Source: Hemileia vastatrix
Taxonomy: Eukaryota; Basidiomycota; Pucciniomycetes; Pucciniales; Zaghouaniaceae
Reading direction: 5' to 3'
DNA length: 64,000 bases
NCBI GenBank assembly: GCA_030280995.1
Contig: JASXTE010000017.1
Coordinates: 17,972,998-18,036,997 of the forward strand
Shown here: in pieces, positions 10,464 through 20,257 of the stretch
Layout of the letters: every line of letters begins with the position of its first letter
Position numbering within the stretch: the stretch's first letter is position 1
Position numbers and translations under genes: made by a program
Notes under the pieces: generated by a model
Database searches by the model: none
What the model saw: the letters and a program-made list of their open reading frames with translations, nothing else
Told to the model about the DNA's origin: nothing

Positions 10464-11531
10464 TTATACAGAAGAACTCACTTTACATTGCAAGTGTAAA
10501 TTATTTAATCTATCATTTTCATGGATTAACACATCTCTCACATGTTTGTCTTTCACAATACTAAAATCAAGGGTATCTTTCAATATTTCCTCAGAAGTTT
10601 TTTCAATTAAGGTATAGATTTCAGGGGGAACAGAATCATTTTTAATTGCAAGAGAAGGATTAATTAAAGATGTAGAAGTTAAATGTAAAGGTTCATCAAA
10701 TGACAATTTGCTAATTACATCAATAGGGCTACTAGTTACAGGAAGCTGTCTTTTAACAGGTTTAACTGTTCTTTCACCATGTTCAATAATATTACCTGCA
10801 GAAGAAGATTTATTAGAAAACATACCCAAGTGACTATCAACCAAATTACTTACCATGGCAGAGGAGGAAACTTCCCCTGGGACTGGGTTTGGGATTGTGC
10901 TTGGGCCTTCTTTCTCCTGCCTTGTTGGTAGGGATGAGGAGGTGGATGGAAATTGGGTGTTCTGGATGAGCCAGGCTGATGATGAGGAGGGTGTTGCACA
11001 TTCTGTTGGTAGTGACTCATTAGATAATCCCATTTCCATTGCTCTACTTCCATAGTATTTGGATTTTGGATGGTTGAGCTGGGTGGCTGTGAAGGTTGAG
11101 CCTGAAATTGAGGCTGATTGGGAGGCAACTGAGGAGGGGCCTGGGCCTGAATCTGGTTCCTGAGTTTTTGGACCTGATCCCACAATGTGTCTACCTTTGC
11201 TTTGTATGTCATATTTTCTGTCTTCAACTCTTTTATATGACTGGATAGGTTGCTGATTTGTTGTGGCAGAGGGAGCTTTTTTATTTTGAAGCCTTTTGGA
11301 AGACCTTCTTGAGGCACTAGAGGCTTTACTTCCTTCTGTGGTACTGGGGGAAGGGGGTTTGGTTTGTTTGCATTTCCTGTCATTTCCACATCCTGCAGTA
11401 TGTGAATTCTTTGTGTTAGCATAAGATTTTTTATGACCAACTTTAGAAGAACTTACAGTGTCAGCATCATAGTCAATTTCTATTTCATCCACTTGCATGT
11501 TATCCATTTTTTCTGCCAAATTGTTGGACAT
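10464..11531 (-). CDS. gag: Gag N-terminal region with intron(s)
   Basis: Exon 1 is 11,531-11,457 (MSNNLAEKMDNMQVDEIEID, 25 codons). A 64-nt intron (11,456-11,393) joins it in phase 0 to exon 2, which from 11,392 uses another frame (DVEMTGNANKPNPLPP, then LPKGFKIKKLPLPQQISNLS) and encodes a coiled coil with a proline/glutamine-rich tail ending near 10,854. Exon 2 is conserved in element 2 (LPKGFKIKKMPLTQQVKNLS). From about 10,795 the conserved protein continues in the exon 1 frame (STSLINPSLAIKNDS) to the TAA at 10,464. The apparent continuous 355-codon frame across 10,860-11,450 is therefore probably partly a shadow. How exon 2 joins the downstream part is unresolved. Confidence 0.7.
   Translation of the reverse strand: MSNNLAEKMDNMQVDEIEIDYDADTVSSSKVGHKKSYANTKNSHTAGCGNDRKCKQTKPPSPSTTEGSKASSASRRSSKRLQNKKAPSATTNQQPIQSYKRVEDRKYDIQSKGRHIVGSGPKTQEPDSGPGPSSVASQSASISGSTFTATQLNHPKSKYYGSRAMEMGLSNESLPTECATPSSSSAWLIQNTQFPSTSSSLPTRQEKEGPSTIPNPVPGEVSSSAMVSNLVDSHLGMFSNKSSSAGNIIEHGERTVKPVKRQLPVTSSPIDVISKLSFDEPLHLTSTSLINPSLAIKNDSVPPEIYTLIEKTSEEILKDTLDFSIVKDKHVRDVLIHENDRLNNLHLQCKVSSSV
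10796..10853 (-). other. Candidate second gag intron, element 1
   Basis: 58 nt, GTAAGT at the 5' end, TTCTAAT as possible branch site and a pyrimidine run CTTCTTCTGCAG at the 3' end. Splice signals are good, but this exact junction does not restore the known downstream frame, so either a different acceptor or a nearby indel applies. Element 2 has GTAAGC at the matching place (donor at 33,605). Confidence 0.4.
11393..11456 (-). other. Spliceosomal intron in gag of element 1
   Basis: 64 nt, from GTAAGTTCTTC to ACTGCAG, with branch-site-like GCTAAC 24 nt before the end. Removal joins exon 1 and exon 2 in phase 0. Element 2 has a 73-nt intron at the same place (34,079-34,151). Confidence 0.75.
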
Positions 11532-12218
11532 ACTAGTGGGAAGATTTATAATTTAATTTTTATTTTATAAAAAAATAATAAAAGTTAGTCAATAATTGCT
11601 CCAAATAAAAATTTTTTAATTAATTAAATTATAGAAAAAATAATTTTCAATATAAAGTAATAATTAAAAAATTAATTTTTTCAAAAAAATGGATTGCAAG
11701 GTTAAATTGGGAATAACAATTAAGTTAATTTCAACCAATTAATTACCAATATAAAATATGGCAATATATTTGGGACCAAGCACAATGTACTTTCAAGTCA
11801 ACCAAAATTAACAATAATTAATAATAATAAAAAATTAAATTAATAATTCAATTTGTATTAATAAAAAATGTCAATTCTTCTAGGACTAAGAGGATTTAAC
11901 ACTCTATAATGGTCAACTAGGAAAAAAAAAATTTTAAAAATTGAACACTTACACTCAGTGAATCAGCAATTAAGCCACAATCACTGTTATTGCAATAAAA
12001 ATATAGTAATATGAGTGAGAGGCGCAAAGGTGAACTTACTATAGTGATCAAAAAATCACTTCAAAATAATATAAAAATTAATATTATATAAACCTAAGAT
12101 GTTGAACCCAAGTTCGAAACACAGTCGCGGCAAAAGTTTTGTTTTTGCTAGGTGGTCCGTGCGTTTTGTCGTTCGTGGCCAGGCTCGATTGTTGTCGTCG
12201 TTTGGAAAGATCCCCAGT
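11532..12218 (-). other. Leader of Ty3 element 1
   Basis: AT-rich untranslated leader between the 5' LTR and gag. Directly after the LTR, the minus strand reads ACTGGGGATCTTTCC; element 2 has the related ACTTGGGGGCCTTTAC at the same place, so this is the candidate primer-binding site. It lacks the usual TGG start, so priming is uncertain. Confidence 0.5.
12111..12132 (+). other. tRNA T-arm-like sequence in the leader
   Basis: Reads AGTTCGAAACACAGTCGCGG then CA, resembling the T loop and 3' acceptor of a tRNA. It lies antisense to the element. Element 2 has an equivalent at 34,988-35,009. No complete tRNA can be folded here. Confidence 0.4.
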
Positions 12219-13357
12219 TGTCGGTCAGTCGTCTAGAAGAGGTAAGAAAAAGAGGAGAAAAAGGAGGAGAGAAGGAGGAGGACAAGGGAAAATAAAGAAA
12301 TAAACCAAAAAAATATATATTTAATTTATTTGAGAGGGAAACAACGGTGAGCAACTTTGAGAGGTGACAAAAACTTAGATTTTATTAACAATAATATTAT
12401 TAAATGTAAGGGTTCTGCGCAGCAAACAATTTTAATTACTATCAGACTTAAAGCAACCTTTGATTTGTTGTATAGAATTTAAATTAGATTTGTATTACTA
12501 ATAAAAAAAATATAAATGTAATAAATTGGTTATTTAATTTGTTGAGTGTGTAATAAGTGATGATGCTACAGGGGATTATCCAAGGCCCTTTTATAGGCAA
12601 TGGGTCCTCTGAAGCGCTACTATCTTTGTAAATACAATGATTAGAATGGAATAAAACAAATATATCAAAAGAGTAAATGAAACATAACAATATAGAGAAA
12701 AACATGAAACAAATAATTAAAACCCCAATTAAGAATCCAATTTCCCCGCCATTAATTCCCAAATCAGTAAGTGACAATAGTGAATAACTAAACAAGATTG
12801 GAAACATAGGAACTATGAGAAATATAATTCCAAACAGATGGTACATTCTGATTAAAGGACATTTTAAGTGAAACAAAAAATAATTTGATGCAACAAAACA
12901 AACAATTAATCTCAATTTAGTCCAAATTAATTTATTTGTTTTTTCTAAAACAATTAAGGGTCAAAAGAAGCGTCATTAATTATTGTTTAGTATCATATGA
13001 GAGGTATTATTTAATATATAAATTTAAGTAATTAATTTAAATATATTATAAATCAATTTTACACTTGTAATTATAATATATGTTTTTCAATTAATTAAAT
13101 ATAAATTTATAATTATTAAATACATAAAAATGCGCCATTATTTGTAGAATATATTATATTATGCTCAATTTAATTGTATATAAAAATATATATAACCAAT
13201 AAATTTAATGTAACACTTGTATATAATAAAATTCTTATATAATTTCATTATGCAATAAAATATTAAGTTATATTCATTAAATACAAGTCTTACCCACTCT
13301 TTAAGGTTTTATAATTTATATATCATTTACTGGACTCCTGGAATAGCCTGGCTGACA
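12219..13357 (-). repeat. 5' LTR of Ty3 element 1
   Basis: 1,139 bp, near identical to 4,192-5,330, ending in GACA followed by the AAGGG duplication. It carries TATAAAAG on the minus strand at 12,588-12,595. Confidence 0.93.
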
Positions 13358-13362
13358 AAGGG

Positions 13363-14323
13363 TTTGGGATGGGACAGTTCTTGGTAGACTTAAATAAAAT
13401 GTAAGAGGGAGAAAATTTTAGATGGGAGAAGAATGAGATTTGAAGTTTGAGGGACAAAAGTACTTGTAAGGAAAATTTTGAAGCAATGTAAGCAAAAAAA
13501 TTATTTAATATATTTTGAGACTTTAAAATCATAATGGCATGAAACATTCCAAAAAAACTCAAAAAAAAATTTCAATATTTATTAACCATAGATTTTATTC
13601 TCATAAAAATTGGATTTTTTTTTCTTTTGATATAATGAAGATCATGATAAGTTATATTTTTAATAGAATTGGGCCCATTTCCTGCTTTAAATTATATAAA
13701 CATGGGATGTAAATCAATATTAAAAATTTTTTCTATTGACTAAATTTAATGTTAAATTTTCTTAAAGAGTGTTTCAACTTCCACAAATGTTTTGAAAATG
13801 GATAAATAAATAATAATATTGATTGATATAATGAGAAAAGGAGTTTATTTCTTGATTTTTTACTGATGAAAATTTAATTAAATATAGAAATTCAATTAAT
13901 ATTTCTAATGAATGATTTCTTAGAATATTGGATGTTTTAACTATATATTCATAGGGTGAATAACCAATAAATTTCTGTGAAATCTCTTATAATTCAAAGT
14001 TTCTGAGAGTTTCATTAGATAAAAAAAGTGAAAAAAATTTACAATTTTTCAAAATCTCTTGAAGCCACAGGGCTAGATTGATAGTGGGGCTCATTTATTT
14101 TTTTATCCCTTCATCAAATCCTCTAATTCAAGTATAAATATTTTTGAGCTATTAATCAACTGTGGTTCAATGAAGGTTCAAACTAGTTTCAAGGTGTTTT
14201 CAAAGTAAATTAACTATTTCTTCATGATTTTTTCATCATTGTGTCAATGTGTGCTCAATTAGATATAAATTAGGGTTCAAGGTTGGGGACTTGCTGGAAA
14301 GTGCGCCCCCATCTTGTGTGGTG
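13363..14323. other. Right part of the CACTA-like element
   Basis: Resumption of the element after the nested Ty3. AT-rich, no gene recognised. The last 35 bp are the right terminal inverted repeat (14,288-14,323), followed by ATT. Confidence 0.65.
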
Positions 14324-14326
14324 ATT

Positions 14327-14850
14327 ATTAAAAATTTACCATGCAAATGATCCTGAATTGTTTCCAAAAATAAGAGGAAAACCTAAAAATTAACTTGAAG
14401 AACATGTGGAAAAAGCAGAGATTGAAAAAGTACTCAAGAAAAGAATCCTTACTAAAGAGAAAGTAACTGAGTATTTATTAAGATATAAGATAAAGCCAAA
14501 TGAATTTGAAAAGTGGATACCTTAAAAAGAAATTTCAAACCTATCACTATGCAATATAGGGAGTGGACTTTCTAGCAAGTCCCCAACCTGAACTCAGACA
14601 GAACTCAGATGGAATTCAAACTGAACTCATACTAAAATCATACTGAACTCTACTTGAAGACCCACCTAAAACTGTTCTTCTGAGTGGTTTTCATCCCTGA
14701 TTTTATGGCTCCTTTGTCAATAGCTCAATATGTGTTCAATCTGTGGTGAATTTGAGTCCAAGGTTGTGGACTTGCTAACAAGTCTGCCCCCCATATTGCG
14801 TGGTGTATCCTCCCTACTTAAAAAATTTAAAGATAAAATTTTTTTGTTCA
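14327..14850 (+). pseudogene. Ty3 copy 0, chromodomain end of pol
   Basis: Continuation of the copy cut at 686. Translation gives the post-integrase linker and chromodomain (VTEYLLRYKIKPNEFEKWIP, then KEISNL) with at least two stops. A 261-bp inverted-repeat element splits it at 14,545-14,805; the frame resumes as SLLKKFK. Both interruptions sit inside what was one coding sequence. Confidence 0.85.
14545..14805. mobile_element. 261-bp CACTA-like MITE
   Basis: Starts CACTATGCAATATAGGGAG; the reverse complement of its right end starts CACCACGCAATATGGGGG, and both continue with a TAGCAAGTCC motif. TAT duplication at 14,542-14,544 and 14,806-14,808. Excision with one TAT restores the Ty3 chromodomain frame. 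Internal GAACTCA-type repeats match the subterminal region of the element at 687, so it is a short relative of the same family. Confidence 0.85.
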
Positions 14851-15008
14851 ACCAGCTGAGGCATTAGAAAACAGTACCCATAATATTTTTTTATGTTTTT
14901 TTCTTTTAATAATCAATCTTCAATGCTACAGCTATTCTGAATACCTGAAAAATAAAAATAAAAAATGTATAACTTATCATTTTTTTATTGTTTTTTTGGG
15001 TGTGAAAG

Positions 15009-15145
15009 TGTCAGCCTGGATATTCCCAGGAATGAGTGAAAATTACTTATAAATTATCCTAAACACATGTGGTATACATGGAAACAATAAATAAAGGTAC
15101 ACAAGTTGTATATATAAGTGAAATTTATAATAAAATACAATATAT
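15009..15145 (+). repeat. Truncated 3' LTR of Ty3 copy 0
   Basis: Begins TGTCAGCCTGG directly after a purine tract (GGGTGTGAAAG), as in elements 1 and 2 read in sense. Homology to the family ends near 15,145, where a different LTR-like repeat begins. Confidence 0.6.
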
Positions 15146-16490
15146 GCCATTATAACACCTTATATACATGCATATATACACCTTTTTTAAGTCTTATGTA
15201 CTTCATATTAAGTTGTAATATGCCAGGGTAGTCTTAATAACCTCAAACATAAGGCTAAATGTTTTTTAAGTAGACTTTAAGCTGTTTTTTTCATTGTTTT
15301 ATGTGAAAATCAAGAAATGCACATTAAATCACTTAGAAGTTGAATATATGTGCTATAAATATAATAATATTAAAATTTTTCCTTGAGGGATCAATTTTTC
15401 TTAATTAGAAATATTTATTTGGCTACTCAGTGCATAAAAGTCAAAATTTTCAAATTTGGTGTTTTTTATGCCAGAAATGGCTTCTGTGTACTGGCCACAT
15501 ACTGCCTGCATTTTTCCCACATGAATAGCTTCATTTTAAGCAAAGTTAGCTTTTTCACACTATAATTACCCCACATTATACAGCCACTAAGGGGAAACAT
15601 GCTAATATAGGTGGCAGGTGCTTATTTAGTGTCCTAATTTAATTATAAGTGCATTGACCTCATTATATGCACTAATTTCATTAACAACCTCAAGATTGGA
15701 GCCATAAAATTACTACAATATTTAAATTTGACTAAATTAGTCAAGGATTTACCCATGAAAGTGCCTTCAAAGGACTGCATTTAGTTACCCCACATCTCAC
15801 ATATTTTTTTGGGTTTCTCAGTGGTTTCTCATTCAATTTTGGTAAATTTTGCATGGGGATTTCACATAGTAATTTGGAATAATTAGCCCTTTCATTTCTA
15901 CTTTTAATCCCCCTTAATATTGTGTAATATTCAGTGCTACTATTTCTTTTTTAGTCTGTGATTTTAAGGTATTACATGCATATACTCTCTTTTTTGCTTA
16001 TTCTTTTATTTTGATGGATTATCCCTATTACTCCAGGATTTTGGCAGGTGATATCATTCTAATATTGTTATTGGTAATCCCTCATTTCGATGACAGTTTT
16101 ATTAGCTAGAATGAGGCGCCATTAGCCATGTATAGGACTTGTAAATCAGGGGGATACATTGGATAATTATTAGGTATAAAAGGAGGGGGGTTTTGGTCTT
16201 TTTTTCTACATTCTTTAATATTAAAATTAAAATATATAACCTATAAAATTACAATAAATATCAATAGTACTTTTAAAGTCTTACAAAAGTATCTGAATTA
16301 TTACATCTATTTTTCTACCAACAATAAGATTGTAAACCATTTATAATTAGTGAGATAAAAATTACTGAGACCCTCTAATTGAGTTAAATTTTAATACTTA
16401 TTGGATTTGTACTACAGTATTCATTTAGGACCAATAAAATCTTCTATAAAACTGAATAAATCAAGCTATTCATGTCTCTTTACTTCAACC
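15146..16490 (+). repeat. LTR-retrotransposon remnant, copy 1 (LTR, leader, gag start)
   Basis: About 1.3 kb that aligns along its length with 42,224-43,565. It has TATAAAAG at 16,175-16,182 and ends in a decayed coding start (LDLYYSIHLGPIKSS) matching LDLDNTIHSGPRKSS in the other copy. It looks like an LTR, leader and gag start of a further retrotransposon family. No pol follows. Confidence 0.6.
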
Positions 16491-16498
16491 CAGCATAA

Positions 16499-16860
16499 CT
16501 GAAATATTCTAGAAATGATCTGGTACTATTTCAAATTGGTTTGGAAAAAATAATAAATAAAAACTAAGTTAGTAGAAACACTTGGAAATGTGCTGCGCAT
16601 GCTGCCAGCACTTTTCTGAGGCTAAAAAAACAATTTTCTCTTACTAAAACACTTGGAAACAGTCTAGAAATGTTCTGGTACTGTTTACAAATTGATTTGG
16701 AAAATAAAAAACAAATAAAAAAAGTTAGTAAAAATTCTTGGAAATTTTCTGGGCATTCTGACAGCACATTTCTTAGGCTTAAAGAAAGAATCTTAACAAA
16801 AACACTCAGAAACAGTCAAGAATTTTTTTGGGACTGTTTCCAAACAATCTGGCAAAAAAA
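16499..16860. repeat. Tandem repeat, unit about 155 bp
   Basis: Units starting near 16,500, 16,657 and 16,808 share GAAACAGTCTAGAAATGTTC, then GATTTGGAAAATAA and GTTAGTA..CTTGGAAAT. Two and a half diverged units, no coding potential. The third ends in an A-rich tract. Confidence 0.65.
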
Positions 16861-18009
16861 CCCCCTGAAAAAGAAAAAAAAGAAAAAAATGCATTAAAAA
16901 GAAAAATTGGGATCAGGTACCACTCACCTTAAGTAAGTGTTGGAAGGTTCTTGAAGAGTAAAATGATGAACATGAGAAGCTGTGAAGAAAAAGAAAAAAA
17001 CATATTTTGATGAAAGGGCAGAAAAAGATGTAAAGAGGAAGAGATTTGGGGGAGTCTGGAAGGAGAATTGCATGATGATTAGCATATGCATCATGAAATT
17101 CATTCAGAAATGTGTTTTGAAATGTGTTCTGAAATGGATGAATATATAACTTTGAGCAGGAGTCTAGGATGAAGTGGGTTTGGGGGAAAAGAGGTCTGAT
17201 GTAAAGTGGATTGTGGGAATGTGTGTATTGGTGGTCTGAATTGTGGTTGGGGTTATGGTGCAAGAATAAGAAGTATTTGATGAGGAATTTGACCAAATTT
17301 TTTACATGTATAACCCCAAGTCTTCCATTTATGATGTTGTCTTGGAATGGCGTTTTGAGACTGAAGTCTTCCAGGCGCATATGGTAATGTTTGACACCTC
17401 TTAATATAATACTTAAATAAATTGAATTATTTGATTTATAATACTTAAATAATTTAGCAATAATTTTAATCAGACCAGTTTTACTATTTTCACTAAAAAC
17501 TGGCTGACAACACTTTTTTGGCTACTGTCACTTCAGGAAAAACTGTGTGACCTTTGCATTTTGTGTGGCAATGTCCTGAACTCAAAATGAGACATGATGT
17601 CTTGCAGTAAACCAAAAAATCTGATCTTGCTTATGCCACACACAAGCTATGCCACCATGTCACACATTTTGCTTGTAAGGGGGAATATTTTACGTCATCT
17701 GGTGTGTGTGTGTGATGAATATACTGCAAGACAGTTGCCTGATTTCATCTATTATATAAATACCTTAAGATATCTACACTTGTTTCAGCCACTATAATTT
17801 AATGCAAGACTAATTTTAACCCAATTGTATCTACAATGATGCAATTTTTGAAAGTATATTTTGAATGAGAAAAAACCTATTCAAAAAAATATGTAAAGAT
17901 TGTCAAGAGTACAACAACTACTGGATATGAAAAACTGTAAGTTTCATTAAACTAATTTATGTAATTTCTAATATTGAAAACAGGTTTTTTATCTATTCTA
18001 CTTCATTTT
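16861..18009. other. Intergenic stretch, nothing recognised
   Basis: The only long open frame (16,913-17,380, minus) is the complement of a G- and A-rich tract and has no family motif, so I do not call it. A (TG)n run lies at 17,700-17,715. CCAGTTTT and AAAACTGG form a short inverted repeat near 17,476-17,505. Confidence 0.5.
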
Positions 18010-18964
18010 ACTATTCACAAAGATTGTTTTAAGCAGCCAGGTTTAAAAGCACAACAAAAGTAAGCTTCTTGCCTACAACAACCTGACTACAGAATTTCAG
18101 CTGAATGCACTGATGAATATATATGAATAGCAGAAAGCACATCACTAGTAACACTTAAAATATTTATCAGTAATATCATCAAGCTGTACAAATGAGAATA
18201 CTTACATGAGCCAAATGTGAGAGTAAAAAATTATTTTGATGGAATACAAAGAATTTGGTTTCCCTGGCTGTTTGGGATCAATCAACAGTATGCACTGGGA
18301 GTGAAAAAACTGCCCAGAAGCATTAGCTGGTCGGTTTCAAGGAGAAAAAGGAACTCCAACTTTGGTAATAGAGGGTTTAGCAAGCAAAGACTTACAATTT
18401 TGGAATTTATTCTTTGGTTCTCCTGTGGCCCTGAATGATATCAACTTCTTCCATTGTAGCCACTTGTTTGAAAAATTACTTGCAGGAACACAAGATGAGG
18501 CTAGGTGCAAAATAAAAAAACATAGGTACACCTGTGAATATTATCTTGCAGACAGAATCTCTCTTTCATGGTCAACACTTTTCAATTCAGTTCTCTACCC
18601 TCAGGATGAAGCCAGCCAGTACTATGCTAAGCAACAAAAAGCAACCTGCAATGATATTGAATGAGCCTTTGGAGTATTAACATCTTGACAGGAAACCCCT
18701 AAGAAGCCATGTCATCTATGGAGGATCAGAAAATTAAAGACTTTAATGATGTGTTGTGTAATTTTGCACAACATGGTTACAGAAGATAAATCTACTTTCA
18801 ATCCTCACCTTTTTCAAGAATACCCTTTGGACCAGAATGAAAAAATAAATTTGACACAATTACTTAAAAACTTTCATGATCCAACTCTTTTCAATTTTTT
18901 AACAGCATATATGAAAAGGAACCAGCAACTACATAATAGAGGGTTTCTGTTATGGAAAATCTGA
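18010..18964 (+). pseudogene. PIF/Harbinger DDE transposase, decayed copy
   Basis: Family sequence can be followed in shifting frames: DEYI and ESTSLVTLKIF, GSINSMHWE (normally GSID, so the first catalytic Asp is Asn), LVIEGLASKDLQFW, FFGSPVALNDIN, YYLADRISLSWST (second Asp kept), then an AFGVL motif preceded by a stop where the catalytic Glu region lies, and CVILHNMVTEDKS near the C-terminus. At least one frameshift near 18,350 and stops at about 18,660-18,690. These motifs are typical of the Harbinger transposases that target TWA sites. It differs in sequence from the transposase at 36,668. Confidence 0.8.
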
Positions 18965-20257
18965 AATTATGTAAGTTTTTAGTTCCAAAACACACTAGCC
19001 CCAACACTAATGGATTTCAAAAGAGAAATAATTCACTTTTTCACTCAAATCCACAGTTTCTGAACCAAAAGTACTGATTTCACAATTACTTTCCATTTAA
19101 CTGATTTTTCAGAATCATCACATTCATACACACAATTCCCCAACACAAAATTTTATAACTCGAAACATTGTACAACATTTAAATTTTTATACCATATAAG
19201 AGTCATGCCTTCCTGGCTCTCAAATTATGATAAATTATGTCAAGCAATTCCTCATAGAATGCTAGTATATAGGTATGATTTAATGGTTAAATTTAGTAGC
19301 CAGACTAATTAAAATTATATAATTTATGATTAAACCTCAGGTAAAGATTTAATATACTTTTATACTCAATCATTAACTGACAATATTTTGATTGTTGTGT
19401 GCTGGTGGTAGAAAATAGACTAATAAAATATGTTTTAGCTAGTATAAAGATAAAATAAATTTATAAAGGCTTTAAAATATATTTTTATATAATAATAAAT
19501 TTAATTAGTTATTTTTTTAATGTGTAGTAATTTAATGATGTCCAATAACCAGCCAAATCCCCCTTTACTTATACCACAATCCACTGGAGTGCACAGACCT
19601 TCCTTCCAGATGATTCTCCTGCTCTCCCTGGAAATTAAAGCACTTTGAGGGCTCATCACCTCCCCATGGATTCCAATTCAAGAATTTTCATCACATAGAC
19701 CTCCAGTTTGGATGCACCATCACAATTAATGATATCATACTAATATACCATAAACAGAGAAAAGTGTGAACCATGAAGGAAACAATCAAAATGGCTCATC
19801 CAAAGAGAATAATATGAATAAAAAACATATAAGGGAAAAAAGTAATTTTCCAAGCTTCCAGTAACATTCAAAAGCCTCCACATTGACCCAGTGACCTTGA
19901 TCCAACCCATAAACTCATGATAATTCATTGAAGGAAGCAGATTAAGTTGTCCAAACTGAATATATGTGTGTGCAGGCATGGAGGATCCATTGAATACTTG
20001 CATATGGACTAAAATAAGAAGTATAGTCATGCATATATTCTATTTAGAGGGATAAACCTGCATATAGTCCTATTTATGTGTAGTATAACTGCATATTTCA
20101 ATGAATATGGAGGGTATACATGCATATGAGCTTATTTATGTGTCAACTTACTTGATATTAGTTAAAATAAGCATATTATGACAAAACAAGCACATTAATA
20201 AGTATAATGGGGCTATGTATAAACTACTTCAACTCATATAAGTCCATATATCAAGGG
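18965..20257. other. Intergenic, with a short tandem repeat
   Basis: AT-rich. Positions 20,022-20,140 hold about four 30-bp units built on (A/C)TGCATAT followed by CTATTTATGTG-like sequence. An open frame at 19,740-20,030 (minus) shows no motif and is not called. Confidence 0.45.

Larger units (their letters stand above)
4192..13357 (-). mobile_element. Young full-length Ty3/Gypsy chromodomain retrotransposon (element 1)
   Basis: Minus strand element bounded by two 1,139-bp LTRs (TGTC...GACA) and flanked by the perfect 5-bp duplication AAGGG at 4,187-4,191 and 13,358-13,362. Reading by eye I found only two differences between the LTRs, so insertion is recent. Order in sense: 5' LTR, leader with a tRNA-like stretch, gag with a spliceosomal intron, protease, RT, RNase H, integrase, chromodomain, polypurine tract, 3' LTR. 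Gag and pol share one frame, broken by two TAA codons (10,464-10,466 and 9,135-9,137). It inserted into the CACTA-like element. Confidence 0.92.
687..14323. mobile_element. CACTA-like terminal-inverted-repeat DNA transposon, interrupted by a Ty3 element
   Basis: The left end begins CACCACACAATATTTGGGGG. The right end, reverse complemented, begins CACCACACAAGATGGGGGCG; both continue with ACTTGCTAGCAAGT or a close variant. The 3-bp target duplication ATT is at 684-686 and 14,324-14,326. Removing the element and one ATT rejoins the Ty3 reading frame PISLLK without a gap. A 3-bp duplication, a CAC-starting inverted repeat and subterminal GAACTCA-type repeats fit the CACTA/EnSpm group; the superfamily is inferred. 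Without the nested Ty3 the element is about 4.5 kb. I recognise no transposase in it, so it is probably non-autonomous or decayed. Confidence 0.75.

Noticed and set aside
10860..11450. Middle of the 355-codon frame as genuine protein
   Set aside because: Over this interval the alternative frame, not this one, is conserved between two Ty3 elements. The Ser/Thr-rich translation looks like an out-of-frame reading.
12061..12132. A complete tRNA gene near 12,110 or 34,990
   Set aside because: Only a T-arm and acceptor-like 3' part is present. No A box or anticodon arm could be placed.
16913..17380. 155-codon minus strand frame
   Set aside because: Complement of a G/A-rich region with no motif; no start context or neighbours to support it.
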